NCBI RefSeq assembly: GCF_036370855.1
Contig: NC_088102.1
Span: 68,333,601-68,397,600, forward strand
DNA length: 64,000 nt
Source: Dromaius novaehollandiae
Taxonomy: Eukaryota; Chordata; Aves; Casuariiformes; Dromaiidae
Reading direction: 5' to 3'
The translations under genes and the position numbers were made by a program. Of the stretch, positions 26,491-38,248 are shown piece by piece (the first letter of the stretch is position 1; each line of letters starts with the position of its first letter). The notes below the pieces were generated by a model. That model was not told the DNA's origin, searched no databases, and saw only the letters and a program-made list of their open reading frames with translations.

Positions 26491-26549
<59 letters not shown>
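26491..26549. repeat. (AC)29 microsatellite, uninterrupted
   Basis: A perfect AC dinucleotide tract of about 59 bases. On the TSPAN4 strand it is transcribed as a (GU)29 tract beginning about 195 bases upstream of the splice acceptor of the 84-base exon. The long uninterrupted array is likely polymorphic. Confidence 0.98.
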
Positions 26550-26554
<5 letters not shown>

Positions 26555-26831
26555 TGCACCTCCAAAAGGTTATGTGAGTGCTACTTCATTTAAATTGGGC
26601 CAGTATTTAAAAAATAAGCAAGCAATGGATGTGGGGTCTCTTTGCCCTCTCAGAGTCAACTAGGAACACTTCAGAATTTCAAAATGAGTCTTTGAGCTGT
26701 TCAGTAGCATCTTCTGCTGTACCATTTCACACCATTGTCATCATTTCAAATTGCAGTATGGGAGCTCCTCCATTATTTTCTCCCTGGTTTAAATTCTGCA
26801 GTAGATATACCCTCATGCTCCTGGCCCAGTC

Positions 26832-26859
26832 GGGGGGGGGGGGGGGGGCGGGGCGGGGG
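26832..26859. repeat. G-rich homopolymer tract
   Basis: Seventeen consecutive G, then CGGGGCGGGGG. It is a strong G-quadruplex candidate on the plus strand, which is the template strand of TSPAN4. The length is prone to assembly error. Confidence 0.93.
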
Positions 26860-27035
26860 CTGGAACTGGCCCAAATGAAATCTTTCTGTAAATAATGTGC
26901 TTGTGGGCTTATTTATCCTCCTCTGTAAGACAGCCTTGTACTCTGTGTCCTGTAATATACATGAGGATGGCTGTTTAGCCTTCAGCTGGTGGCTTTTTAC
27001 ACTATTTCTGGGGTGGGGTGGGGGAAAAGTATTAA

Positions 27036-27064
27036 CCCCCCCCCCCAAAAAAAAAAAAAAAAAA
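27036..27064. repeat. C11-A18 homopolymer pair
   Basis: Eleven C are followed directly by 18 A. On the TSPAN4 strand this reads T18 G11. It is intronic. Confidence 0.95.
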
Positions 27065-28045
27065 TCTGGTTTCTAGCCTGGTTAACCTGCACTGATCATC
27101 TGGGTACCCAGGTTAAAATAGGAAACAAAAATTCTTCAGTGCTTAAATTAAAAATATGATTTGGAGCTACTCTAGAGATATGAGAGAGCCAGGCTTGGTT
27201 GGAGCTCGGCCGCTGCAAATACCAATCCATGCATATGAAATCTCATTAGAAAGTGGCCGAGAGAGCTCGCAGAGTGTCTTCCTTTGCAAAGCACAAGAAT
27301 CAGCAAAACACCATTAATTCCACTTCACTAGCTGGCCTTGCCCCCACATCCCTCCTGGGTAATTACACTACCTGTAATTAGCACAAAGAATTGCTGAGCT
27401 TATTTCAGACAGGAATATACACTCTGACTATCTGCTCTGGAATGATCCTGTTGAGAACATGGTAAGGAAATTATCCCATTGAGTTTTGAATTTGATTGCA
27501 GGGAAGTACAGAGACTTATTCCAAAAAATGCTGGGCTTGAACTGGGGTTGCTAAGGGAGTTCAGTGGGGCAATTCCCTCGCTCATACCGTGCAGCAAAAG
27601 TCCCTGAATCGGGGTTCCTGGCGGGAGCAGAGCACCCCAGGCTCATGCAACCCTCAAGTCTCGTGACTGCCTGGGCCACCCAAAGCTCTTGTTATTGAAT
27701 AGTGCTGCAGGGCTCATGGTAAGTATGTGGAGAAGCCATTTGCCTTTATCCCTACCTGCCACAGTAGGTAGGACATAAATAGGACAGCCCTGTCATCTCC
27801 TAGCTAGACTGTGCTCCAGGTAAATGTTTGAAGGTACTCGTCTGCAATGTGAAAAAACAGTTCAGAAATCGTGTCCAAAGTCAGAAATCATGGCTCAGCA
27901 TGAGCCTTCCAAAACCATCTGACTAAAGATGATACAGGTGACAACACAGCTCATCTGTATAGCCCTGCAGGTGACTAGCTGCCTGCCCTTTACCTGTGTT
28001 GCAGGGTTGCAAGAAGGCAGCTCAGCTGCTGCTGGAGCTACTCAC

Positions 28046-28177
28046 CGCTTTCCACCACGTCCCCGGGGAATGGAGCCCACAGTTCTCGCTGAACTCCAAG
28101 CAGCAGGAGTCTGGCACCCGGGTTGTGTTGTACACTTCAAACCAGTCAGTATAGTTGGAGACTCCACAGCATCTGAA
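28046..28177 (-). CDS. TSPAN4: TSPAN4 coding exon (large extracellular loop, CCG motif)
   Basis: This 132-base exon has 44 codons and begins FRCCGVSNYTDWFEVYNTTR, then VPDSCCLEFSENCGLHSPGT and WWKA. It holds the tetraspanin signature of the large extracellular loop: the CCG motif, the PDSCC pair and the later Cys in ENCG, which form the loop's disulfides. Two N-glycosylation sequons are visible (NYT and NTT). Human tetraspanin-4 is nearly identical here, with NATR for NTTR, SESCG for SENCG and HAPG for HSPG (from memory). Tetraspanin-9 differs clearly (RCCGVTDYTDW), so TSPAN4 is the better call. The acceptor is CTTTTTCCAG on minus (28,178-28,180) and the donor is GCG|GTGAGT. Both junctions are phase 0. 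Confidence 0.97.
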
Positions 28178-28395
28178 CTGGAAAAAGAACCAAGCGACAC
28201 TGTAAGTACGGGCTGTCACTGATTTCTGCTCATTCAGAGGAAATGGAAGAAGCTTCCATGCCTCCTGTTGCACACAATTTGGTGCATTCTCATTAAACCA
28301 GCTGGGATGTGAGATTTTTTAAAGGAATACAGTATCTCCTCAGCTTTATGCAAATAGACTGTCTCTCCCACCTTTTATCTCTCATAGAATATGTC

Positions 28396-28414
28396 TTTTT
28401 TTTTTTTTTTTTTT
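28396..28414. repeat. Poly-T run (19 T)
   Basis: An intronic homopolymer with no retroelement body recognised beside it. Confidence 0.93.
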
Positions 28415-31400
28415 AAAGTACAGTCTTGTACGTAGCTAATGTTGAGAGAATGAAGAAGCAAGGGCACCTATTTGCAGCAGCAGGACACTGCAGGATCTGA
28501 AACAGGAAACCCCAGCCAAGTACTGAGATGAGCAGTCAACCTGACTCTTAGTTACTCAGTAAAAGATTAATTTCCTCCTCTTCTCTTTGGCAAAGGTCCT
28601 TAACATCATCATCTGATGCTCCTAAATAGTGGTGCTTTAAGGGTATGTACACAGCGAAACAATGTACAATGACTACGTTAGTGCTGAATTAGTTGTTGTA
28701 TTTCGATAGTGGGATGGAAAGCGCAGGAGATGCATGTAACAATACAGGGAATGGCTCTGTGAACATCTTTCCTCTCTCTGGGAACTGGGTATATGATTAT
28801 CCTGAGCCATTCCTGTGATACAAAATAAGCTAAGATTCAATAGCATATAGTTATATACACCGTCTGTCACTCCTATGCTAATTCAGAAAGTATGAAACTT
28901 CTAGGTGTTTAGAAACTTTAGCACCAGTGAGAAAAACAAGACAGCCTAGGTGGATCTACAAACATCAGGCTGCAGAACTGCTCTGTAATAGTGGCAGTAC
29001 TTCACACTTTTTCAGATTTATGCCAGCCACACCTAATTAGCCCCAAATGACTTGCCAAGGTCTTATTTTTTAAACCTGATGTTATGTAGGCATGTACAGT
29101 ATTTTTCACATCCACACACAAAATATTTGTCTTGTTTGTAAAGACTCATAATCATGCAGATTTCTGCATCACCAGGACCAAGGACCTACTTCAGATCCTG
29201 ACGTTTACACACTGGCATGAGGGAGCATTTTCTCTAAGCATAGTAGTTTTAGAGTTTATTTGCATGGAGAGCTGAGTGCTCAGGTCTTACAGCACTCACC
29301 AGTGAAGATCAGCTGTTCAAGGCCAACAGAGGGCAGAGGTGTCACACGTTGCCTCGCGTATCATACGCTGCTGCAAGCACTCACAGCAGGTAGTCAGATA
29401 GAGACGTTTCAGTGCTCACAGCACAATGTTTTTCTTCTGCCAGGCAAAAGTCAGAAGCCTTTCCTGGAGCAGCATATATCCCCCTGAGGTTCTGCTCACA
29501 ATCCTCTGATTTGGTCTGTGGCAGAAATCAATCCGTAGCTTGCGAGTGTTTGATTTGGGAGTTTACAGGCTACATTTTCTACAAAATGACTTGCAAGGAA
29601 AAGAAGTTTGTGACTTTCTGTTATTATTGTTTCTTTATGTTCCTGCATACAAAACAGGGATTTCATGAGTAACAGATCCCAAAGCAGATGGGAGCTATAG
29701 GGAACAAATGCCATGCATTTGAGGAAAGAGGGTTTATCTAGAAATTTTAATAAGAGGGTCTTCTAGGCTATTGTCACTAGTTGATCAGAGTCAGAAGGCA
29801 GATCTTTTGATAGTAAGAAGTGACAGGCAGACTGGAAATAGCAAGCCTTGAAAATGTAGTTCACCATTGATGTAGAGGGTAGCGTAGCAAGGGCTGAGAC
29901 GTTTGAGTGACGTTCAGGCCAGACATGAGTGACACAAGGTCAAGACTAGCCCCCTCCCCTCCATACTAGCGCATGGCTGAGAGTGTCAAGGATGTCTGAC
30001 AGGCCAGGGATCATGAAGACAAAACAGAGGTTTTGTTATTAAGAGATCACTAACGGTGTTGAGGACAGCTGTTCCAATAGAGCGTGGGAAGCAGAAAGTA
30101 GCTAGGAAGTGCTCTCGGATTGGGACTTACATTTCCAGTAAGCCTAAAGGTGGAAATAGGAGGGGATGCAGTTGCAAAGACAACCTGAAGTGGGCTGACT
30201 TGGGCTGATCTTGGCTACACATTACCTGTCCACATGGATCCTCAGTGTATTGTACAAGCACAGAGGATTAAATGCTGGTACTTGCCTGCTACTGCTGGCT
30301 CGCAAGGCAGACCTAGCAATGGGAGAAAGGGCTAAGAAGCTCAAGGGTGAAAAAGAATGAAGCAGTGTGAGAATCGGTCATCCTGGGATGGGAGGAAAGG
30401 CAACAGAAGATGAGAACACTTGAGAAGAGATGTGGAAGAAAAAGAGGATAAGCAATGAAATTCAGCATTCAGTGAAGACCAGGTCAGGCAAACAGCATCT
30501 CTAGAAGCACCAACCCATGGCAGAAGCTCAAACACAGAGGCAGGAACCAGGGAGCAGGCAGCAATGGGTTGGAATGGGTCCCCAGTACAGAATCAGCAAA
30601 GGGGCCTAGCTGAGAGCCAAAAAGACGGATGAGCTTAGGGCTCAGTAAATTCAGGGTCTTCAGTATGGAGGCCCAAACAGAGAACAGTGAGTGTGGGGGC
30701 TGATTTTGGATCATCTGATAAGCACCTCATTTATCCTGTTTGCATGAAGCTGAACCATCAGAAGTAGCCAGATCCTTCAGAGAGATGAGGGACTACTAGA
30801 AGAAAGGAGAACATTAAGGAGAAAGGGAGAACTAAGAGGCCTTTCTTGTGAGATTTGAGAGAAACATTCTCTTTTTAAAATTTACAGAGCTTCTGAGCAA
30901 GGATAATTGGGAGACAGTCCTGTACTTGGAGAAGGGAAAAAGCACAGATCACATGGAAGAAAATACCTGTAACGAGCAGTTTGTTGGAGCCAGTTATTAT
31001 TTCAGACTTTCTGTTCTTCCACAAAGGCTGATGTTTTGCCATGGCCAGAAAGGTAAGCTGCCTGATCGGCAAAAAGCAATTTTGGACTTGATTCTTGGAA
31101 GGTAAGCTACAACCACATTCACTTTATGGGTCGCATTTACAGTCCTGTATTGTTCCTTTCACTATTTAGCAATGAAATTAGACAAGACTGTCTAATTGCT
31201 TAATTCTGTCCCTAGTTTCAACAGGCAACAATAGGATAATGTTTTCAGAAACAATTATAGACTAATAGTACTTCTATTTTATCGAGACTACCACACTTTA
31301 AAAGGGGATAATTTCAGAAGATGGCAGATACTGTCTTTTGAATAGCAGTACCTTGAAGACCCCTGGACTTGGACACCACACAGCACTTGATTCTAGGGCT

Positions 31401-32298
31401 TGCAGCTATGAAAGAGCATGCATGGGTACGAAGGAACGCAGGTACTTATGGGATAAGGTGACAGTTGGGTAGTAGTTCTGCAGACACTGATAGTAGTTTG
31501 AGAAGAGTTGCTCAAACAAGCAAAAAATTGTCAAAACACCTCTGATCATCTAAGCTGCTGTTGCTGAATGTTTCCAGGCACACTGATGATCCTCTCCTTT
31601 TTGCTTCACTTGTTTCATGTGGGAGGCTCTGGCTCCTGAAATGTCAAAACACACTTTTCTCCTCCTTCGTTAAAGAGACATCAGTGGCTCCCCCATATTG
31701 ATTGCCCGGGAGGGTTGGCAGGGGAAGGCTGGGAAGTGCAGAGTCAGCTCCTGAGAGCTCTGGACAATTAGGGGCTGCTCAATGCAGTCATGCAGCCAGA
31801 GGTCGCGGGCTGAGGAGCGCTTTCGCAACCAGGCAGCGTCACACGGCACGAAGGGCTCTGGGCTGTATTTACAGAACGCAGCGCTGCTCCCAGGTAGCTT
31901 TATTTTCGTGTTAACAAGCAATTGCTGCTCTGCCCTGGGATAGCTAGCAGTGGTAATTAATGCTAAACAAAATGTTTCTATCTTACTGCAGTGGCATCAT
32001 GCAGAAGAAAAGTTAAAACACTGCATGTATTTTACTGGCTACTCTACTTTTAAGGACTAAATGGATCATAGTTTCTTTGCCAAATTCTTGCAAAAATCAA
32101 CCAGGTTGGGATAAGGCTTATGAATAAAAATTAAACCCACAGACACTGAATCCTTGTCTCAGGTTTTTAGCAGTTACTGTTTTTCTGTGAGGGAGACTTA
32201 GGGACATGGTGCCTTGTATATGTCTTTTTTCTCCATCACTGTGAGAAGTGGTGAAGAAGATGGTTTTAATTTAAAATCATATAATATTTAATGGATGG

Positions 32299-32325
32299 TT
32301 TGGATTACTTCAGCAGTAATCCAAA
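32299..32325. repeat. Perfect 11-base inverted repeat with 5-base loop
   Basis: The arms TTTGGATTACT (32,299-32,309) and AGTAATCCAAA (32,315-32,325) are exact reverse complements around TCAGC. It sits in AT-rich intronic DNA. It could be a decayed MITE centre or a small RNA hairpin. Confidence 0.7.
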
Positions 32326-34024
32326 ATGTGTTTTAATCTAACACAGAATCAATGACGGGGCGGGGGGAGATTGGGTCAAGTTTTGCTCTCAGTTACAGTG
32401 GTCTAAGTAGACATGAAAGGCATTATACAGCAATGAAAGTGAGCTGAAGCTGCTCACTTTAGTGAGGCTAATGCTTTTTCTACGGCCCTCTCAAATTACT
32501 GACTGGTTAGTTAAAAGGAGAAGTGTTCAAATATTGATCACAAAGATGTTGGTGATGAAGCATCATTTCAAAAATTAATGCCCATTTCTCATTTCCTAAT
32601 GGTTTCTACCTGTAACTTTAACCACTCCTGGTTGTTAAAGAGTGTAATGCAGCTCAATGCAACTTACAGCTTGAGGTATTAGAACTTTAGTCATGTTTAA
32701 AATTACTTTGTATGCTTTTGTAGTCCCTGGTCACAACATGCAAAAGTCACCTCCCTGTGTGTCTGTTCCTTTTAAGGTTTGAAACTCCATTGAGAAAGAC
32801 AGTGAGTTTAGTAAGCTGAAGGTATTAAAAAAAAAAAATCAATAAGATATTCCAATTTGAAACAGCTCCCTGACCTAGAGGCTTAACACTTCTGCCAGAG
32901 GAGTCTAATGCTTTTCCTCTAACATGCACTGCATGTATGCAGCTGAACCCAACTCTTTTATTGGTAGTCTGAAAGTATCAGTCATAGACTAAAACTGGAA
33001 CTTCCTCCCTAAATACGGGGCTGATGGACCCTGCTGTTTCTGTGTTCCCAGTGATGAACTGTAGAATGATTTTCCCCCTTTTAACAGAAGCATATGTGAT
33101 TTCTGAAGGTTCAAGACTGCAAAGAAGTAAGCCCCCCAAAAGAGGGGAAAGAACACAAAAACAGTGGCTGCTTAATTATTCTCAGATTCCATCCTTCTAC
33201 TCTGAGAGAAAAAGAAAAAAGAATTTGATCCTGTCCGTCAAAGGTGCTCAGGGCTCTCACACGTGAAGAAGAAGAAATACAATCACCACCATTCACAAGT
33301 GAATGCGTGCACTGGGTATCCATAGTGCCAGTTGAAACTCCTCTCTAATTTATGATCAAGTAGTCAGACAAAAACCAAATGCCACCTGCTAAATGTGCAT
33401 CTGTTTCTGGGAAGACTGTTTTTTTACTTCTTTAAGCAAAATAGAAGCCCTTAGTCTGTTAGTTGCTATACACCATCCTATTTAGTAAACTCATGATGGG
33501 GTTGGTCTTTGTCTAAGCTAAAGGCAGGAGGAATGAAGACCTATGCCAGAGCTTAGCTGCCTGATGTCTGCGCCTAGTGCTTTAATCACAGTGCCATCCT
33601 TCTGCTCAAGCGCTGAATGACATTTGTGCAAAGAAAAAGAGTGTGAATGCAGAGGGGATAAGGAAGGAGGAGGAGGAGGACTCATTAACATTACTGCTAC
33701 TGTCGTGTTTTGCTTTGTGTTTTGGGTTGTTTTTTTATTTTTTTTCTCTGAGGCTGCTGTTTTCCATCCATGTATAGACATGGCTCATTGCTCAACCAAT
33801 GACTGATGTATACTGGCTCCATGAAAAAAAACAGTGCTGAGACATTTGCCTATATGGCAGTGTGATTAGAGCTAATGGGGGGGGTCTTTTGCCAGTAGTC
33901 TCTTAGGAGCCAGAATGAAAACAGCTGGGCTGGGACCTTCCTTTCTGGAAGTCCCCTGTATGCTCCTAATCCCCCTATTAGTGATTACACTCTACTGATT
34001 AGGGATGTAAGGGGTAACGATTAT

Positions 34025-34100
34025 TACTAAACACAAAAAAATAATACTTGGCATTTACATAGTGCTATTCAACTGCAAAGTGCTTTGCATAATTAACCAT
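34025..34100 (+). mobile_element. MIR/CORE-SINE-like fragment
   Basis: The phrase cttggcatttacatagtgct followed by gcaaagtgctttgcataatt resembles the conserved tail of MIR3/L2-type amniote repeats, which as I recall reads approximately agcatttatatagcgctt...aagcgctttaca. It is short and diverged, and the family assignment is tentative. Confidence 0.45.
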
Positions 34101-34437
34101 GCTGGGATTGCTTTCACTGCACCACTGCAATAGTCTACTGCTGAATAGTTTTGAAAGATACATGTGAAAACCAATTATGCAGAGCAGTAGAAATGGATCT
34201 GTGGGAGTTCTTTGCTGGTCCCCTCAGTGCCCAGCACTGGGACCACACAGACTTTAACACTGTAGTACTGTCAAGGCAGCGCATGGTAATTTCACAGTTG
34301 TTACACTAGAAAAAGAGTGATTTAATGTGATTGTACGTGGCTTGCAAGATGGCACTTTCCTGTTATCTTCTGTGGTCCTAAAAACTAGCTGAAGTTAGTT
34401 TCACCTGAAGCTTTTAAGATACTCATCAAATTGTAAT

Positions 34438-34640
34438 AGGGCTGAAGGCCAGAGGGACCATTAATACAATCTAGCATGATCGGTAGCACTACACCATCCA
34501 CAGAATATCATCAAGTCCTGCCTCAAGCCCAAACCTGTGGCTGAACAAGATCATTTCCATTAGACAAACACCTTATCTTGACATGGGTGAAAGAGAATCT
34601 ACCATCTTTCTATATCTGCATCTCACCAAATATTTTATCT
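34438..34640 (+). mobile_element. Decayed CR1/L3-type LINE 3' fragment
   Basis: The ordered phrases ggccagagggaccattaata, atctagcatgat, tcaagcccaaacctgtggctg and gagaatctaccatc follow an old repeat seen in turtles, crocodilians and birds. As I recall, that repeat reads gaaggccagaagggaccatt...atctagtctgac...tcaagcccataacttctggctga...ggagaatccacca. The match is colinear over about 190 bases with many substitutions. No coding capacity remains. Confidence 0.55.
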
Positions 34641-36674
34641 TAACTTTCTAGCTCTTGGATCACACTCTGCTTTCTTTCAAAAAAATTACAGAGCTCTTTG
34701 CTTTCAAAGCCCTTTTCCCTTTCTATCCTCTTTTTATGGGCTGTAATCACATCACTATTTCATCTTTTCCTAGTTGAGTAGAGATTTTAAATTTCTCACT
34801 AAAAAGTAAATTCCAGAATCCTAATTATTCTTGCACATTGTTTCTGAACCAGGTCCAATTTGGGAACATCTTGAAAACAATGTGGATAGGTGAACTAGAC
34901 ATACTAGTCATATATCGTAACACCTGTTTCACAGAAGGAGAAGCAAAAGCATGGGTTTTGCATCCCACAAATCCTCCAAATAATGTTTTCTTCCCCCCAT
35001 CTTTGACATATGTTTTTAATACTTCTTGAGATGTCACTGAAGCCTGATTAATATTTACTGCAAACATCTTAATATTAGTAAATTTTGTTACATTTTGACT
35101 AAGCAGAGTTAATTGGTTTGGGGGAGTATAACTAACTTTTAATATTTTTTTCAAATAAGTAGTGATATTAAAAATTTAATCTACATTTCACATGGCCCAC
35201 TCTTGGGCTAGAACCTCAAAATACATTTCTCTTATAAGCAATTAATAACTTCTCATGTTTGAGCATAGTATTGGGAAAATATTAAAAAAGCATTGCCAAA
35301 TGCCGTGACCTTTTAAAGATAACAGGAGGTACCTTCCACGTGTAGTTGTTACAGTGCAGGAATAGAGAGCTTATTAGCGTGTTTGCAGGACCTGAGCTGC
35401 ATAAGTCGTTCACATACGGTGCTGTCACTGCCAGCCTACTGCACTCAGTGCAGACAGCTCACACAGCTCCAAAGATGCACCAGGGGGTTGGCAAGCCTAG
35501 TCTTTGACTCTGCTAGTGATCCTGAATTTTTAATTTCCCAGACCCTTCCTTAGCAGCCTACCTATCTGTATTGTACAGCAGAGCAGCTGTGAATCTCAAA
35601 CGCTACCAAACTGAAAGATGCATAATTCAGGATTTCAGCCGAAGTGGCAGTAGAGGAAGGAAAGGGTAAATGAGCAAGTTTCTCATACCAAAATGTGGTA
35701 GGTAGCCCATCCCTCATCCTGAATAGCTCACATAGCCTTGGAAGCATGGGGGTAGGTATCATCTTTGGCCAGTTTAAGACAATGGAGACAAGACTGGAGC
35801 CCTGCAAGTCCACACCATGCTGGTGCCTCTAGAGGGAGACTCTCTGAGAAAGCTACAAAAGAATTCTGAATGAAGCCAGGACAGTAACAGGGCTTCTTCC
35901 TAAAGCTGAAGAAAATTTGAAGGGACTCAGCACCTCTCCTCATTCAAGAAGCAGGGGAAATCAAATCAGAAAGCCTCAGAGAAATGATTGAGCTGAATAC
36001 AAAAGGAGAAGGATGGAAGTAATGAAGCTGGACTGCAATGGATGGTGCTTCCTCAGTGAGCCAGCCGAGGACAAAAGGAGGAAACCAGCTGTCGAGCTCA
36101 GCGTAACCCATCCTTTATGAGGCAAATACTAGCAGAGTGTTACCAGAAAATCAGAAAGATGTCACACTGGTGACAGTATAGCAAAAAGCATTCCCAGCCC
36201 ATCTGCGATGGAGGAGACCAGACATCTGCTGGGAAAAATGTGCCGACGGCAGGAGGAGGTTGCAAACGCCATGGCCAGTTTCCATTTTGACTACGCTATG
36301 GGAAACCAACAATAGCAACGAAAAGAGACAGGACAGAAATGCAAAGGGTTTGAAGTGGTTCCTTGTTATTACGCTATTGCTATTCACTCCAGCATAAGCT
36401 GTCCAGTTCTCTTTGACTTTTAAGAGAAAGTAGCTGCTTTTCTCCTCTCTGACAATGTCCTTCATTCTCAACAAGGCACAGAATTAATTGATCTTCAGGG
36501 GTCAACACAATATAAATATTTAAAAGAAGTAAGTCATCCTCAGCAAAGGAGAAGCAAACAAAAAAAAAAATCACCAGGTTGGCTTGGGATCTGGAATCTT
36601 AGATTTCTCCCCCCTCCCAGAATATACTGTAACAGAGCCTAGAGGGTAAAGAGAAGAAAAAAGTTCAGACTTAC

Positions 36675-36776
36675 ATCTGTTTGAATGATGCTCCATGCAT
36701 TAGTTAGGCCAATATTTCCATCTGTCCCATACAAATGAAGCCCTTTCTTCAGATCCCGCTGAGCATACTTGTCAAT
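36675..36776 (-). CDS. TSPAN4: TSPAN4 coding exon (start of large extracellular loop)
   Basis: This 102-base exon has 34 codons and reads IDKYAQRDLKKGLHLYGTDG then NIGLTNAWSIIQTD. It encodes the first helices of the large extracellular loop, just after membrane helix 3. Human tetraspanin-4 has IDRYAQQDLKKGLHLYGTQG and NVGLTNAWSIIQTD (from memory), so identity is very high. On the minus strand the acceptor is TTGGTTTCAG (36,777-36,780) and the donor is GAT|GTAAGTC. Both ends are phase 0. It is the most 5' TSPAN4 exon found in the window. The previous exon in the family ends in ...YTDK and was not located. Confidence 0.97.
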
Positions 36777-38140
36777 CTGAAACCAACAAAAGAAATGGCA
36801 TTGCAAATAACCACAAAACCAATCAAAATCTGCTGAGTGCCACATTGCAGAGCCAAAGTGCAAAGGGTAGGGGAGATGGACAAAAGTCCTGTACTGAAAT
36901 GAATAAAAAGTTAACTGCACACTTTTCCTAAAGCCATTCTCCATTAGAGCTGGTATCTGTAATAGGCATCTGCATGTTGTAGACAACGCGGAGCTACTGT
37001 TCTGAGTGAATGTTCACGTTTTCCATTACAGACCGCCAGAAAAATCCTTTGCCCTCTCACTCGACTACCAAACACTGGATTCAGTTTAACTCATTTTTGC
37101 AAATGAGAACTATAACTGAAAATATTCATCTAGCCACAACACTTCCTTTTAGCTTAAGATCTTGCTATTATGAGCAAGTTGAGCTTCTTCTACATGCTTC
37201 CTGTGGGATCAACAGCAGCATTCACATCATATTGCTGCTCTGAATCCTGCTCATTATATTGGCCAGGGCACCCCACTCCCGACAGCAGGATGGACAGAGT
37301 AATATTGAAGCAGCAGGGAAAGAGCTATGCAAAATTCTGCATGGCTAGGATGTAAGAATTTAGTTACTAAATGGGGCTGCTCTTAAGTAAATGCATTGCT
37401 GTTGATTTTATAAAAGTAAAAAAAGTGCTGCTTTAGAGGCATATGCAACTGAAGCTGGTGCTTTGTAGCTGCAAGGCTCTCATCTGGTTGTGCAGGCTAT
37501 TGTGGGACTGGCTGGTCACCAACAGGTAGCATGCAAAATGATTGCGAGCCCCTCTCCCCCACTCTAACTATACGCACACAGTTCTACAGAATGAAGCAAA
37601 CAACAAAAAAAGGAAGTAAATAATAAATGGATATTCACAGCTTAACTCAATTTTTCTGTTGCAAATGACAAGCATTGAGTAGCACTGCTCAAACATGCCC
37701 ATACATCCCCCTGCATCGGAGGGGGTTCTCACTGTTAGTGGTCTGATCTACAGCACAGGTATACCAAGAAGGGTGAGCAGATCTGTCCCTCTTCCTTCCC
37801 AGTGGGCTGCTATGAACTGGACAGAAAAAAATACAGTACCATGCTGAGATCTTTGTTGCAACAGTCAGCAGGCAAAAATAAATTCACACCTTGCTTCGCT
37901 GGGACAGTGTAAGCTAATGCACGTCTCTTCCATACTGGGCAAGAACCAGACCTGGTATTGCTTAGGGCCTGCCCCTCTGATGCCAGTAGCACCAGCTGAG
38001 GTGGGGGCTAGAACAGAGAGGTGTTAACCAGTGCTAATTTTGAGTTAGCAGAGGGTGCACAGGTATTCTGCTTCTAGTATACGCTAGGATTGTCCATCTC
38101 TATTGCTTAGTCAGAATTGTTTAATTTGTTCCTGGGGAGG

Positions 38141-38159
38141 AAAAAAAAAAAAAAAAAAA
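38141..38159. repeat. Poly-A run (19 A)
   Basis: A homopolymer preceded by cctggggagg. No SINE or retrocopy body was recognised upstream. Confidence 0.93.
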
Positions 38160-38222
38160 GCGGATGCAGAGCCTTTCCCACAGTGTAAAAGAGGAATTCA
38201 GAACTGACTACAGCATAATTTT

Positions 38223-38248
38223 TGTGGAGTAAATGTAGTTACTCCACA
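38223..38248. repeat. Perfect 10-base inverted repeat with 6-base loop
   Basis: The arms TGTGGAGTAA (38,223-38,232) and TTACTCCACA (38,239-38,248) flank ATGTAG. A further partial copy (aactccactaca) follows directly, so this may be the remnant of a palindromic MITE. Confidence 0.65.

Larger units (their letters stand above)
26296..28045 (-). other. TSPAN4: TSPAN4 intron with simple repeats and a conserved-looking block
   Basis: This 1.75 kb intron runs between GTGAGT (28,045-28,040 on minus) and CCCAG (26,300-26,296). It contains a 17-A run that forms the acceptor's pyrimidine tract, an (AC)29 microsatellite, G-rich and C/A homopolymer tracts, and a homeodomain/POU-site-rich block at about 27,120-27,400. 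No additional exon was detected. Confidence 0.85.
28178..36674 (-). other. TSPAN4: TSPAN4 intron (8.5 kb)
   Basis: This intron is bounded on the minus strand by GTAAGT (36,674-36,669) and TTTTCCAG (28,178). It contains a 19-T run at 28,396-28,414, a GC/CpG-richer patch at about 31,680-31,920, a perfect 11-base hairpin at 32,299-32,325, a (GGA)n patch near 33,665-33,680 and two old repeat remnants at about 34.0-34.6 kb. No additional TSPAN4 coding exon is expected here, because the flanking exons are adjacent in the protein. Confidence 0.85.

Noticed and set aside
30180-30240. Phrase gggctgacttgggctgatct shared in part with about 25,420
   Set aside because: Too short to establish a repeat pair by eye. 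It needs a self-alignment.
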